Of a stretch of DNA of 64,000 nt, positions 43,871 to 53,321 are shown one piece after another; position 1 is the first letter of the stretch; every line of letters begins with the position of its first letter. The notes under the pieces were generated by a model. It saw only the letters and a program-made list of their open reading frames with translations, had not been told where the DNA came from and searched no databases. Source of the DNA: Rhizobium binae (GTDB taxonomy: Bacteria > Pseudomonadota > Alphaproteobacteria > Rhizobiales > Rhizobiaceae); contig NZ_CP071604.1 in the NCBI RefSeq assembly GCF_017357225.1, forward strand, positions 2,173,001 through 2,237,000. The letters run 5' to 3'. Position numbers and translations under genes: made by a program.

Positions 43871-44080
43871 ATGAACGACGCACCGAAAACGGCCACCCCG
43901 GCGCGAAGAGTGTTGCGTGGCCGCCCCTACAGCATGAGCGAATTTGCCAGAAAATACCGGTTGGACGACAAGGAGGCCAAGCGCCTCTATGACAAGTTTG
44001 GCCCCTCCGCCACGGAGCTCGACCTGTTGATGGCGGCAAAGCGTCGTCCGCCTGGGCTTCCCACCAAGCTCGATTCCTGA
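43871..44080 (+). CDS. small hypothetical protein
   Basis: A 69-residue basic protein. AAAGGAG lies six bases before the ATG. The central part (SMSEFARKYRLDDKEAKRLYDKFGPSATELDLLMAAKR) is predicted helical and could be a small DNA-binding or toxin-antitoxin-like fold, but I do not recognise a family. It is followed nine bases later by the GFA-family gene, so the two may be co-transcribed. Confidence 0.65.
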   Translation: MNDAPKTATPARRVLRGRPYSMSEFARKYRLDDKEAKRLYDKFGPSATELDLLMAAKRRPPGLPTKLDS

Positions 44081-44089
44081 CGACCGTCA

Positions 44090-44464
44090 ATGAGGATCAG
44101 GACGGGAAGCTGCCTTTGCGGAGCGGTCGCCTACCGGGTGGAAGGCGAGCCGCTTCGCGTCGGCCTCTGCCACTGCGCCGATTGTCGCAAATCGAGCGGC
44201 TCCGCCTTCGTCTTCTTTGCGCTCTGGCCTCGCTCGGCTTTCTCCCATAGGGGCGAGATATTCACCTTCGCCGGCCGCAGCTTCTGCCCCGCCTGTGGCA
44301 GCAGGCTTTTCTGCCTGCAGGAGGCGGCGGTGGAAATCCGCCTCGGCTCACTCGACAGCCCCCCGACGGATCTCGCGCCGAGTCATGAAGTCTGGATCAA
44401 GCGGCGCGAAGCGTGGCTGCATCCGCTGTCGGATGCCCAGCAATATGCCGAGGATGCCGATTGA
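44090..44464 (+). CDS. GFA family (CENP-V/glutathione-dependent formaldehyde-activating) protein
   Basis: A 124-residue zinc protein. The GFA cysteine pattern is complete: GSCLCGAV (CxC), CHCADCRKSSGSAF (CxCxxC) and FCPACGS (CxxC), giving two zinc sites. Family proteins bind glutathione adducts or act as small lyases; the exact role is usually unknown. The start at 44090 has no strong ribosome site, but it is close to the preceding small gene, which suggests coupling. Confidence 0.85.
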   Translation: MRIRTGSCLCGAVAYRVEGEPLRVGLCHCADCRKSSGSAFVFFALWPRSAFSHRGEIFTFAGRSFCPACGSRLFCLQEAAVEIRLGSLDSPPTDLAPSHEVWIKRREAWLHPLSDAQQYAEDAD

Positions 44465-44676
44465 CCGTCGGCAATTGCTGCCTGTCGGGAGCGCGAAAAC
44501 GCTGCAGATTTTGCGCGAGAGGCTCCGCCGTGCGGAAACTTGAGTTTTCTTACCAATATTTCATTTCACCTGTCCGCAATTCCGTGCCAGTTCGGCGGCA
44601 ACGCTAATTCCCGGTTCACCTGCGGTGTGATTATTTCATTGCAGGCCGATGCGGCCACTGACTGATCGAGGGTGAG

Positions 44677-45969
44677 ATGAACAAAATCGTAAGCGGCGAC
44701 GAAACCGGAGAAAATGCCGGCGCGACGCCCGACCTCGCAGCGGTGCTTGCCGCGTCGGGAAGGCAGAACAGGCGGAGCCGCTGGCGCGGACGCCTGCTCA
44801 TCCTGCTGATCCTCCTCGCTGCCGCCGCGGCTGCCGCTTACTTCTACCTCGGCCGCGGGCAAAGCGAAGTGAGCTACACCACGCAGCCGGCAAAACGCGG
44901 CGACCTGACCGTGCTTGTCACCGCCACCGGTTCGGTGCAGCCGACCGAGCAGGTGGACATATCGAGCGAGCTTTCGGGCACCGTACGCGACGTCAACGTG
45001 GATTATAACAGCATGATCAAGGCGGGCGACGTGCTGGCGCTGCTCGACACCAACAAGCTCGAGGCGGATGTGAAGAGCTCGCGCGCGAAGGTCAATTCGG
45101 CCAAGGCAAACGTCGCCAAGGCCAATGCCGATCTCGAATCGGCAAGCACCTCGCTCGAGCGGCTGAAGAGCCTGGTCAGGAGTAATGTCTCCACCCAGCA
45201 GAGCCTCGACGACGCCACCTATAAATATGATTCCGCCGTCGCCGCCAAACAGATCAACGAAGCCGAGGTGCTGGCTGCGGAGGCCGACCTGCAGCTTGCC
45301 GAGGTCAATCTCGCCAAGGCAAAGATCGTCTCGCCGATCGACGGCGTGATCCTCACCCGTTCCGTCAATCCGGGCGCCACCGTCGCCGCCTCGCTTTCGG
45401 CGCCCATACTCTTTACCATCGCCGGCGATCTGAAGAAGATGGAGCTGCAGGTCGATGTCGACGAGGCCGATGTCGGCAAGATCGCCGTCGGGCAGAAGGC
45501 GAAGTTCACCGTCGATGCCTATCCCGACCGGTCCTTCCCCGCCGAGATCGAGCAAATCCGCTTCGCCTCCGAAGTGGTCAACAATGTCGTGACCTATAAG
45601 GCAGTGCTCTCGGTCGATAATGCCGATCTGCTGCTGCGCCCCGGTATGACTGCGACCGCCGACATCACCGTCGAGGCCGTCAAGGATACGCTGATGGTGC
45701 CGAACGCGGCGCTGCGTTATGCCCCGCCGCAGGCGGAACGGCTCGGCCGTGGCATTCTCGGGATCTTTGGGCCGCCACGCCGGCGCGGCGGCAACTCCGG
45801 TGAGGTGCTGACGGGAGCGCAGCGCCGCGTCTGGGTGCTGCGCAACGGCCGCGCCACCCCCCTAGTCATCCGGGTCGGCTCTTCCGACGGCCAGTTCACT
45901 CAGGTGGTGTCAGGCCAACTCGAGGAAAATGACGCCTTGGTGACCGACGCCACCGTCCGGACGAACTAG
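44677..45969 (+). CDS. macA: periplasmic adaptor of MacAB-type export system
   Basis: A 430-residue membrane-fusion protein. One N-terminal helix is at about residues 42-60, followed by an HlyD/MacA-type barrel: PAKRGDLTVLVTATGSVQPTEQVDISSELSG, a coiled-coil hairpin with Ala/Lys/Glu repeats (about 125-210), then a lipoyl return and a beta-barrel. It bridges the inner-membrane ABC pump and an outer-membrane channel. A Gly/Arg-rich insert (GPPRRRGGNSG) near 365 is unusual. It is first of three coupled genes. The symbol is by family only. Confidence 0.85.
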   Translation: MNKIVSGDETGENAGATPDLAAVLAASGRQNRRSRWRGRLLILLILLAAAAAAAYFYLGRGQSEVSYTTQPAKRGDLTVLVTATGSVQPTEQVDISSELSGTVRDVNVDYNSMIKAGDVLALLDTNKLEADVKSSRAKVNSAKANVAKANADLESASTSLERLKSLVRSNVSTQQSLDDATYKYDSAVAAKQINEAEVLAAEADLQLAEVNLAKAKIVSPIDGVILTRSVNPGATVAASLSAPILFTIAGDLKKMELQVDVDEADVGKIAVGQKAKFTVDAYPDRSFPAEIEQIRFASEVVNNVVTYKAVLSVDNADLLLRPGMTATADITVEAVKDTLMVPNAALRYAPPQAERLGRGILGIFGPPRRRGGNSGEVLTGAQRRVWVLRNGRATPLVIRVGSSDGQFTQVVSGQLEENDALVTDATVRTN

Positions 45970-45981
45970 GCGGAGAGACGG

Positions 45982-46698
45982 ATGGCAAGCCCGCCGCTGA
46001 TCGAATTCAGGAAGGTCTCGAAAATCTACGGCGAGCGCGAGGCGGCGATCCGCGCGCTCGACCATGTGGATCTTATGATCGATGCCCGTGAATTCGTTGC
46101 GATCATGGGGCCGTCCGGTTCAGGCAAATCGACGGCGATGAACATTCTTGGCTGCCTCGACGTGCCGACATCGGGTGAATACATCTTCCAGGGCATTCCG
46201 ACCAGCGGTTTCGACCGCAGCCAGCTGACGCTGTTGCGCCGCCACATGCTGGGCTTCGTCTTCCAGGGCTTCAACCTCTTGTCGCGAACCTCGGCCGCAG
46301 AGAATGTTGAGCTGCCGCTGATCTATCGCGGCATGGCAGTGCGTGAACGGCGCGAAAAGGCGCGCGAGGCGCTGGCGCTGGTCGGCCTGTCGGGCCGCGA
46401 GCATCACAAGACGCAGGAGCTGTCAGGCGGTCAGCAGCAGCGCGTCGCCATCGCCCGCGCCATTGTTACCGAGCCGGCGCTGCTGCTCGCCGACGAGCCC
46501 ACCGGCAATCTCGACACGAAGACCAGCTTCGAGATCATGGAACTGATGACGCGGCTGAACCGGGAGCACGGCATCACCATCGTCATGGTCACGCACGAGT
46601 CCGATATCGCCTCCTATGCGGGGCGGCTGCTGCGCTTCGTCGATGGCAAGCTGGAGAGCGAGGTCGAGCAGGCCAGGAGGACGGATCATGTTCTTTGA
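45982..46698 (+). CDS. MacB-type ABC exporter ATPase
   Basis: A 238-residue ATPase of the LolD/MacB family: Walker A GPSGSGKSTAMNILG (residues 41-55), signature LSGGQQQRVAIARAIV, Walker B LLLADEPTGNLDTK, switch VTHE. In E. coli MacB the ATPase and membrane parts are fused; here they are separate genes. It overlaps the permease gene by 11 bases, and 12 bases separate it from macA. Confidence 0.9.
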   Translation: MASPPLIEFRKVSKIYGEREAAIRALDHVDLMIDAREFVAIMGPSGSGKSTAMNILGCLDVPTSGEYIFQGIPTSGFDRSQLTLLRRHMLGFVFQGFNLLSRTSAAENVELPLIYRGMAVRERREKAREALALVGLSGREHHKTQELSGGQQQRVAIARAIVTEPALLLADEPTGNLDTKTSFEIMELMTRLNREHGITIVMVTHESDIASYAGRLLRFVDGKLESEVEQARRTDHVL

Positions 46699-47890
46699 GA
46701 CGTTGAAGCTGGCATTGCGTGCCATTAACCGCAACATGCTGCGCTCCTTCCTCACCGTGCTCGGCGTCGTCATCGGCGTTGCCGCGGTCATCGCGCTGGT
46801 GACGATCGGCAACGGTACGACCGCGCAGGTCTCGACCGAACTCTCGCGCCTCGGCACCAACATGCTGTTCGTCCGCCCCGGCCAGTTCGGACCAGGTCGG
46901 GCAAGCTCCGAGGCCAAACGCTTCAGCCTCAAGGATGTCGCCGCCATCCGCGATCAGATCGGAGGCTTGAGGGCGGTGGCGCCGCTCAACCAGTCGACGG
47001 CGACGGTGATTCTTGGCGGCCAGAACCATTCGACCAGCGTCTCCGGCACCACCAACGACTATTTCGTCGCGCAAGACTGGAGCCTGGCGCTCGGCCGCAC
47101 TTTCACGCCTGCCGAGGAACGCGGCCAGTCCCGCTGCATCATCGGCGAGACGGTGCGTTCGCAGCTCTTCGGCGCCGCCGATCCGCTCGGTCAGCAGATC
47201 CGCGTCGGCAAGGTCTCATGTCCTGTGATCGGCGTGCTTGCCAAACGCGGCCAGTCCGGCATGGGCACTGACCAGGACGATGTCGTCATCATGCCGGTCA
47301 AGGTGTTCCAGCGGCGCATCAGCGGCAACAGCAACGTGCCGCAGATCATCATCTCGGCGCGCGACGGCGTGTCCACAACCAAGGTGCAGGCCGATGTCGA
47401 AAATCTGCTGCGCGAGCGCCGCAAGATCGTTCCCGGCCGGCAGGACGATTTCAACGTCAACGACATGACGCAGATCGCCGAGGCGATGACCGGCACGACG
47501 ACGCTCCTGACTGGTCTGCTCGGCGCCGTCGCCGCCATCAGCCTGCTCGTCGGCGGCATCGGAATCATGAACATCATGCTGGTCTCCGTCACCGAACGGA
47601 CCCGCGAGATCGGCATCCGCCTGGCGATCGGCGCGCTGGAAAGCCAGGTGCTCACCCAGTTCCTGGTCGAAGCGGTGGCCCTCTCGCTCTTCGGCGGCAT
47701 CACCGGAATTCTGCTGGGCCTCGGCCTTGGCTCCGGCGCCGTCGCGCTTTTGAAAGTCCCCTTCGTCTTCAGCCCGATGATGGTTGCCGTCGCCTTCCTC
47801 TTCTCGGCGGCGATCGGCATGATCTTCGGCTATTTCCCGGCGAGGCGGGCAGCGCGGATGAACCCGATCGAGGCGCTTCGGCACGAGTGA
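46688..47890 (+). CDS. MacB/FtsX-type ABC exporter permease
   Basis: A 400-residue membrane protein with the MacB layout: one helix near 20-45, a large periplasmic MacB_PCD domain (about 50-260), and three C-terminal helices with the FtsX motif (LVGGIGIMNIMLVSVTERTREIGIRLAIGA near 285-315). It couples ATP hydrolysis to periplasmic substrate expulsion through MacA. ATG at 46688 lies within the end of the ATPase gene. The substrate (antibiotic, peptide or lipid) is unknown. Confidence 0.9.
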   Translation: MFFETLKLALRAINRNMLRSFLTVLGVVIGVAAVIALVTIGNGTTAQVSTELSRLGTNMLFVRPGQFGPGRASSEAKRFSLKDVAAIRDQIGGLRAVAPLNQSTATVILGGQNHSTSVSGTTNDYFVAQDWSLALGRTFTPAEERGQSRCIIGETVRSQLFGAADPLGQQIRVGKVSCPVIGVLAKRGQSGMGTDQDDVVIMPVKVFQRRISGNSNVPQIIISARDGVSTTKVQADVENLLRERRKIVPGRQDDFNVNDMTQIAEAMTGTTTLLTGLLGAVAAISLLVGGIGIMNIMLVSVTERTREIGIRLAIGALESQVLTQFLVEAVALSLFGGITGILLGLGLGSGAVALLKVPFVFSPMMVAVAFLFSAAIGMIFGYFPARRAARMNPIEALRHE

Positions 47891-47959
47891 CGCGCCGTGT
47901 CAAAACGCGTGATGTCTCTGCCGGTGAGTTCGGGAGAAACGCCAACCCCACCCTCCGTC

Positions 47960-47992
47960 ATCCTCGGCCTTGAGCTGCCTTGAGCCGAGGAT
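47960..47992. repeat. intergenic palindrome ATCCTCGGC/GCCGAGGAT
   Basis: ATCCTCGGC and GCCGAGGAT form a 9-bp perfect stem with a 15-base loop 70 bases after the MacB permease. The TCATCCTCGG...CCGAGGATCC pattern is a common rhizobial intergenic element. It may serve as a terminator. Confidence 0.45.
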
Positions 47993-48144
47993 CCACGCCA
48001 CTCCCGCTATGGATGCGGTGCATGAGCGATGAACTTTCACAGCGTAGACTCCTGAGCCCCGAAACTCACACCGCTTTTATCTATTTGTCTCTATTCTGAT
48101 ATTTCAATGCCGACTTGTCTTCGGTTTTTGACCGTGTCACTATG

Positions 48145-48154
48145 TGATATATCA
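48145..48154. promoter_or_regulatory. palindrome TGATATATCA, likely GntR operator
   Basis: A perfect 10-bp palindrome, 23 bases before the gntR start at 48177. GntR-type regulators often bind such AT-centred dyads at their own promoters. Autoregulation is inferred. Confidence 0.45.
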
Positions 48155-48176
48155 GATTGGGCAGCGGACTTTCAGC

Positions 48177-48791
48177 ATGCAGACGTCACAAAGCCATCGT
48201 GCCTATCTCGCGCTCGAGCACCTGATCGTTACGCTGGCGCTGAAGCCTGGCGCACTCGTCACCGAAAAGCAGTTGATCGATCTGGCCGGGCATGGGCGGA
48301 CGCCAGTACGCGAGGCGATTCAGAAACTCGCCTGGCAAGGACTGATTTTGGTGAAGCCGCGCGTCGGATTGCAGATTGCCGAGATCGCCCCTGATGATCA
48401 TGGCAGCGTCATGCAGGTGCGCCGCGAGCTGGAGCCGATCGCGGCAAGCCTGGTTGCGGAACATGCGACGGACGAGCAGCGCCTACGCTTAGGCAATTGC
48501 GCCGACGCCATGGAGAAATGCGCCGCAACCGGCGACCTCGCCGGCTTCTTCGCCGCCGACAAGACCTTCGACGAAATCCTCGAGGATGCCTGCCCGAACG
48601 GCTTCATCGTGGCAGCACTCGGCCCGGTACAGACGCATTCGCGTCGCCTCTGGTACTCCACCGCAACCCCCGAGCGTATGGGCCGCGCCATCGCGCTGCA
48701 TGTCGCCGTTATCAGAGCCATTCAGCGGGGCAGGCCGGATGAAGCGGGTGCGGCCATGGCGGCATTGATCGATTATCTCGCCCGCAAATAA
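48177..48791 (+). CDS. GntR family regulator (FCD domain)
   Basis: A 204-residue regulator. Residues about 8-70 form the winged helix (AYLALEHLIVTLALKPGALVTEKQLIDLAGHGRTPVREAIQKLAWQGLILV). Residues about 80-200 form the helical FCD domain. It is shorter than most FCD regulators. The Met at 48177 is used; an open extension to 48144 would run across the palindrome TGATATATCA. There is no adjacent catabolic operon in the same direction, so the target is unknown. Confidence 0.85.
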   Translation: MQTSQSHRAYLALEHLIVTLALKPGALVTEKQLIDLAGHGRTPVREAIQKLAWQGLILVKPRVGLQIAEIAPDDHGSVMQVRRELEPIAASLVAEHATDEQRLRLGNCADAMEKCAATGDLAGFFAADKTFDEILEDACPNGFIVAALGPVQTHSRRLWYSTATPERMGRAIALHVAVIRAIQRGRPDEAGAAMAALIDYLARK

Positions 48792-48806
48792 AAACGGCCC
48801 CGTTTC
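48791..48806 (-). terminator. possible terminator of the ferredoxin reductase gene
   Basis: On the minus strand AAACG-GGGC-CGTTT is followed by TTATTT. The stem is short (5 bp) and the call is weak. It lies between the convergent gntR and fpr genes. Confidence 0.35.
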
Positions 48807-48843
48807 CAGAGCCGCTTCAAATCTAATTGTCGCAAAAAAACTG

Positions 48844-49656
48844 TCAGCCGACGAAAGCGCGTTCGATGACGAACTCGGCGGGCTTGCTGTTGGCGCCTTC
48901 ATTGAGGCCGGCCTGTTCGAGCAGTTCCTTGGTGTCCTTCAGCATGGCCGAGGAGCCGCAGATCATGCCTCGGTCGATTGCCGGATCGAGGGGCGGTACG
49001 CCGAGATCGGTAAACAGCTTGCCTGACGAGATCAGGTCGGTGATGCGGCCGCGATAGGCGAAGTCCTCGCGCGTGACGGTCGCATAATGGCGCAGCTTGT
49101 CGCCGACGACTTCCTTCAGCAGCTCGTCGTTCTGAATCTCCTCGATGAGGTCGAAGCCGTATTTCAGCTCGGCGACATCGCGGGTCGTATGGGTGAGGAT
49201 GACTTCCTCGAACTTTTCGTAGGTCTCGGGATCGCGGATCAGGCTGGCGAAGGGCGCGATGCCCGTTCCCGTCGAGAACATGTACAGGCGGCGCCCAGGC
49301 GTCAGCGCATCGAGCACCAGCGTGCCGGTCGGCTTCTTGCGCATCAGCACCTGGTCGCCCGGCTTGATCGCCTGCAGATGCGAGGTGAGCGGGCCGTCCG
49401 GCACCTTGATCGAGAAGAATTCGAGCTCTTCGGCCCAGGCGGGGCTGGCGATCGAATAGGCGCGGAAGACGGGCTTGCCCTCGACCATCAGGCCGATCAT
49501 CGCAAATTCGCCGGAACGGAAACGGAAGCCCTGCGGCCGGGTCATCGTGAAGCGGAAGAGCCGGTCGGTGTAATGCGTCACGGCAAGCACCGTCTCGGCG
49601 TAGACGCCGGCGGGGATGGACGAGGCGAAGTCTTCGGTCTTTGCAGGCGCGTTCAT
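48844..49656 (-). CDS. fpr: ferredoxin--NADP reductase
   Basis: A 270-residue bacterial-type (subclass I) Fpr. The FAD-binding RAYSIASP is near residue 65, FSIKVPDGPLTSHL near 85, and the NADP site GTGIAPFASLIRDP near 130-143; it ends in a short Phe-Val-Gly tail typical of the subclass. It transfers electrons between NADPH and ferredoxin/flavodoxin, often in the oxidative stress response. The start at 49656 begins the conserved protein; a 45-residue upstream extension is open but Cys/Ser-rich and unlikely. The 49657-49993 gap to pcs shows no gene. Confidence 0.9.
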   Translation of the reverse strand: MNAPAKTEDFASSIPAGVYAETVLAVTHYTDRLFRFTMTRPQGFRFRSGEFAMIGLMVEGKPVFRAYSIASPAWAEELEFFSIKVPDGPLTSHLQAIKPGDQVLMRKKPTGTLVLDALTPGRRLYMFSTGTGIAPFASLIRDPETYEKFEEVILTHTTRDVAELKYGFDLIEEIQNDELLKEVVGDKLRHYATVTREDFAYRGRITDLISSGKLFTDLGVPPLDPAIDRGMICGSSAMLKDTKELLEQAGLNEGANSKPAEFVIERAFVG

Positions 49657-49993
49657 TGGGGTTGAGGATCCCGTTTCGTCGGATGAACTATCGGATGCGA
49701 GGCAGATATTACATATCGGGCTCGAATTAAAGGCATTCCATTCCACGCAGTGCTCCTGAAGGGAAATATGCATGTCATTGTCAGGATTCAATGGCCTGTG
49801 GGGAATGTCTCATTTCCCGCTGGCGAAGGCCGGCAAAGGATGCATATTAGTGCGGCGTGCCCGACATGGTCGCCGGTTTTCGGCGAAATCGGTGCGACAA
49901 CAAGGATCTACGGGAACCGATTCAGCGACGGGATCGGTGCCGGTGGCAAAAAAAGACGCTTGCCGGGGTGAGCGCGATAGGGCGATCGGGGAT

Positions 49994-50722
49994 ATGAAGA
50001 TTTTCAACTACAAGCGTGTCCCTTACGCGGAGATGCGCGCCTTTTCCGTCCATATCCTGACGGCCTCCGGCTCGTTCCTCGCTTTTCTCGGCGTCGTCGC
50101 GGCCGCCGAGCACCGCTTCATCGACATGTTCTGGTGGCTGGGTCTTGCCCTTCTTGTCGACGGCATAGACGGGCCGATTGCGCGCAAGGTGCGGGTCAAG
50201 GAAGTGCTGCCGAACTGGTCGGGTGATACACTCGACAATATCATCGATTACGTCACCTATGTACTGCTGCCGGCCTTCGCGCTCTATCAGAGCGGCATGA
50301 TCGGCGAGCCCTGGTCCTTTGTCGCCGCCGGCATGATCGTCGTCTCCAGCGCCATCTATTATGCCGATATGGGCATGAAGACGGAGGAGTATTTCTTCTC
50401 CGGCTTCCCCGTCGTCTGGAACATGATCGTCTTCACCCTGTTCGTCATCGACGCGAGCGCGACGACGGCACTTGCCATCGTCATCGTCTCCGTGGTGCTG
50501 ACCTTTCTGCCGATCAATTTCCTCCACCCGGTCCGCGTCAAACGGCTGCGCCCGCTGAATCTCGGCGTCTTTTTCCTGTGGTCGGCGCTCGGAATTCTTT
50601 CACTGCTGATGCATTTCGATACGCCCGAATGGGCGCTCATTCTCTTTATCGTGACCGGGATCTATCTTTACGTCATCGGCGCGGTGCTGCAATTCTTTCC
50701 CGCCCTGGGACGCGAAGCTTGA
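49994..50722 (+). CDS. pcs: phosphatidylcholine synthase
   Basis: A 242-residue inner-membrane enzyme, the expected length for rhizobial Pcs (about 241). The CDP-alcohol phosphotransferase signature appears as DGPIAR, 12 residues, GDTLDNIID, i.e. DGxxAR-x12-GxxxDxxxD near residues 57-83, the Pcs form of the motif. There are eight likely membrane segments. It condenses CDP-diacylglycerol with choline to form phosphatidylcholine, a route typical of plant-associated bacteria. The start at 49994 has GGGG nearby; a longer open frame from 49772 is not Pcs-like. Confidence 0.93.
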   Translation: MKIFNYKRVPYAEMRAFSVHILTASGSFLAFLGVVAAAEHRFIDMFWWLGLALLVDGIDGPIARKVRVKEVLPNWSGDTLDNIIDYVTYVLLPAFALYQSGMIGEPWSFVAAGMIVVSSAIYYADMGMKTEEYFFSGFPVVWNMIVFTLFVIDASATTALAIVIVSVVLTFLPINFLHPVRVKRLRPLNLGVFFLWSALGILSLLMHFDTPEWALILFIVTGIYLYVIGAVLQFFPALGREA

Positions 50723-50732
50723 GGACAGGCAA

Positions 50733-51713
50733 ATGACGAAGACGCAGGCGGTTTCATTCTCGAGGACCGGTGGACCGGAGGTTTTCGACTATGTCGAGAT
50801 CGATCTTCCGCCGCCCGTGGCCGGCGAAGTGCAGATCCGTCAGGCAGCGATCGGTCTTAATTTCATCGATGTCTACTTCCGCAACGGCTCCTATAAGGTG
50901 CCGCACCTTCCCTTTGTCACCGGCAAGGAGGGCGCTGGCATGGTTACCGCAGTCGGCCCCGGCGTTATCGATTTCAAGCTGGGCGACCGGGTCGCCTATG
51001 CCAGCGCCGACGGCGCCTATAGCGTCGAGCGCAATATCGAGGCGCGCCATCTGGTGCATGTGCCTGAGGGCATCGAGCTCGAAACGGCGGCGGCGATGAT
51101 GCTGAAGGGCATGACTGCCGAATATCTCCTGAACCGCACCTTCAAGGTCGGTCCCGAGACGGTTCTGCTGTTCCATGCCGCTGCCGGCGGGGTCGGACTG
51201 ATCGCCGGTCAATGGGCGAAGGCGCTCGGCGCCACCGTCATCGGCACGGCGGGCTCCGAGGACAAGGTCGCGCTGGCGCTCGACCATGGCTACAACCACG
51301 TGATCAACTACAAGACCGAGGACTTCGTCCAGCGTGTCCGCGAGATCACCGGCGGCAAGGGCGTCGATGTCGTCTATGATTCGATCGGCCGCGATACTTT
51401 TCCACAGTCGCTCGATTGCCTGAAGCCGCGCGGCCTTTTTGCCTCTTTCGGCCAATCCTCCGGGCCGATCGAGAATTTCAGCCTTTCGCAGCTGGCGCAG
51501 AAAGGCTCGCTCTTTGCAACGCGGCCGACGCTCTTCACCTATATCGCCGCGCGCCAGGAATTGGTCGACAGTGCGAAAGCGCTATTTGATGTTGTGCAAA
51601 GCAACAAAGTGCGTATCAATGTCAACCAAACCTATCCGCTGCGTGAGGTTGGGCGGGCTCACGCGGATCTGGAAGCAAGAAAAACGACAGGAACGACGCT
51701 GCTGATTCCATGA
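50733..51713 (+). CDS. NADPH:quinone oxidoreductase (zeta-crystallin type)
   Basis: A 326-residue MDR-superfamily enzyme: GKEGAGMVTAVGPGV near residues 62-77, the Rossmann AAAGGVGLIAGQWAKALGATVIGTAGSEDK near 145-175, and no catalytic zinc Cys set. It reduces quinones using NADPH in the cytosol. GAGGACAGG before the ATG supports the start. It follows pcs by ten bases in the same direction, so the two may be co-transcribed. Confidence 0.9.
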   Translation: MTKTQAVSFSRTGGPEVFDYVEIDLPPPVAGEVQIRQAAIGLNFIDVYFRNGSYKVPHLPFVTGKEGAGMVTAVGPGVIDFKLGDRVAYASADGAYSVERNIEARHLVHVPEGIELETAAAMMLKGMTAEYLLNRTFKVGPETVLLFHAAAGGVGLIAGQWAKALGATVIGTAGSEDKVALALDHGYNHVINYKTEDFVQRVREITGGKGVDVVYDSIGRDTFPQSLDCLKPRGLFASFGQSSGPIENFSLSQLAQKGSLFATRPTLFTYIAARQELVDSAKALFDVVQSNKVRINVNQTYPLREVGRAHADLEARKTTGTTLLIP

Positions 51714-51752
51714 GATCCGAACGGACCGGTTGGCAGAAGAAATGAGGGGAAC

Positions 51753-53321
51753 GTGTCGCCATTGAATGTGCCGGATCCCGGTGCGTTATTATCCGTGCAG
51801 AAGCTGACGAAGTTTTTCGGTGGCTTTGCCGCCTGCAATGACATCGATCTCGATATCGCGCCGGGCGAAATTCACGCGCTTCTCGGCGAAAATGGCGCAG
51901 GCAAATCCACGCTGGTGAAGATGCTGTTCGGTGTTCTCGAGCCGACGGGCGGACATATCCTCTGGCAAGGCAGGCCGGTCGCCATCGCCTCGCCGGGCGA
52001 CGCCCGCAGGCTCGGCATCGGCATGGTCTTTCAGCATTTCTCCCTGTTCGAGGCGCTGACCGTCGCCGAAAACATCGCGCTGTCGCTCGATGACACCATT
52101 CCGATCGGCAAGATCGCAGAGGAGGCGAGGGCGCTCTCTATCGCCTACGGCCTGCCGCTCGATCCGCATGCCCATGTCGCCGATCTCTCGGTCGGCGAGC
52201 GCCAGCGGATCGAGATCGTCCGCGCGCTGCTGCAGAACCCCAAGCTGATCATTCTCGACGAGCCGACCTCGGTGCTGACGCCGCAGGAGGCCGACAGGCT
52301 GTTCGAAACGCTGTTCAAGCTGCGCGCCGAGGGCCGCTCGGTTCTCTATATCAGCCACCGCCTGGAAGAAGTGCAGCGCATCTGCGATCGCGCCACCGTG
52401 CTGCGCCATGGTCGGGTGACCGGCGCCTGCGATCCGAAGCAGGAGACGCCCGCCTCGCTTGCCCGCATGATGGTCGGCAGCGAGGTGGCGACCGTTACCC
52501 ATCCCGAGCGCTCGGACAAGGGCGAGGTGCAACTGGCCGTTTCGAACCTGTCGGTTGCTGCCCGCACGCCCTTCGCCATGCCACTGCGCGATGTCTCCAT
52601 GGCTGTGCGCTCGGGCGAAATCCTCGCCATCGCCGGTGTCGCCGGCAACGGCCAGAGCGAGCTCTTCGACGCACTCTCCGGCGAATATCCGGTCGCATCG
52701 GCCGAGGCGATCGTCATCCGCAAGAAGCCAGTGGGCACCGAGGGCATCACGGCCCGCCGCCTGCTCGGCGCCGGTTTCGTGCCGGAGGAGCGGCATGGCC
52801 ACGCCGCCGTTTCCGCCATGAAGCTGTCGGACAATCTGGTTCTCGCCCGCAGCCAGTCGGATCGCAAGGCCTTTCTCGGCGCGCTCGGCATCATCCGCTA
52901 CGGCGCGGTGAAATCCGCCGCGCGGCGCATTTCCCAGGCGATGGATGTGCGCAAGAGCGGCGATGATCCGGCCGCGGGCTCGCTTTCCGGCGGCAATCTG
53001 CAGAAATTCATCGTCGGCCGCGAGCTCGACCGCCAGCCCTCCGTCCTGGTCGTCAACCAGCCGACCTGGGGCGTCGATGCCGGAGCTGCGAGCCGCATCC
53101 GCCAGGCCCTGGTCGATCTTGCAAAGTCGGGCTCCGCCGTCGTCGTCATCAGCCAGGATCTCGACGAGATCTTCGAGGTGGCGACCGATATCGCGGTCAT
53201 CTCCGAAGGGCGCCTTTCCAGGCCTTATCCGGCCGGCGCACTGACGCGCGAAAGGATCGGCCTGCTGATGGGCGGCCTGCATGAGGGCAGACACGCCTCG
53301 GAGGCAGCGCATGCGCATTGA
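51753..53321 (+). CDS. BMP-type (nucleoside-like) ABC importer, double ATPase
   Basis: A 522-residue ATPase with two nucleotide-binding halves. Half 1 is canonical: GENGAGKSTLVKMLFG, LSVGERQRIEIVRALL, LIILDEPTSVLTPQEAD. Half 2 is degenerate: GVAGNGQSELFDALSG lacks the Walker A Lys, and VLVVNQPTWGVD lacks the usual Asp-Glu, though its signature LSGGNLQK is intact. This is the usual pattern for RbsA/NupA-type ATPases of BMP-linked importers. The GTG at 51753, with GAGGGG just before, is the start. It is the first of four coupled genes. Confidence 0.9.
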   Translation: MSPLNVPDPGALLSVQKLTKFFGGFAACNDIDLDIAPGEIHALLGENGAGKSTLVKMLFGVLEPTGGHILWQGRPVAIASPGDARRLGIGMVFQHFSLFEALTVAENIALSLDDTIPIGKIAEEARALSIAYGLPLDPHAHVADLSVGERQRIEIVRALLQNPKLIILDEPTSVLTPQEADRLFETLFKLRAEGRSVLYISHRLEEVQRICDRATVLRHGRVTGACDPKQETPASLARMMVGSEVATVTHPERSDKGEVQLAVSNLSVAARTPFAMPLRDVSMAVRSGEILAIAGVAGNGQSELFDALSGEYPVASAEAIVIRKKPVGTEGITARRLLGAGFVPEERHGHAAVSAMKLSDNLVLARSQSDRKAFLGALGIIRYGAVKSAARRISQAMDVRKSGDDPAAGSLSGGNLQKFIVGRELDRQPSVLVVNQPTWGVDAGAASRIRQALVDLAKSGSAVVVISQDLDEIFEVATDIAVISEGRLSRPYPAGALTRERIGLLMGGLHEGRHASEAAHAH

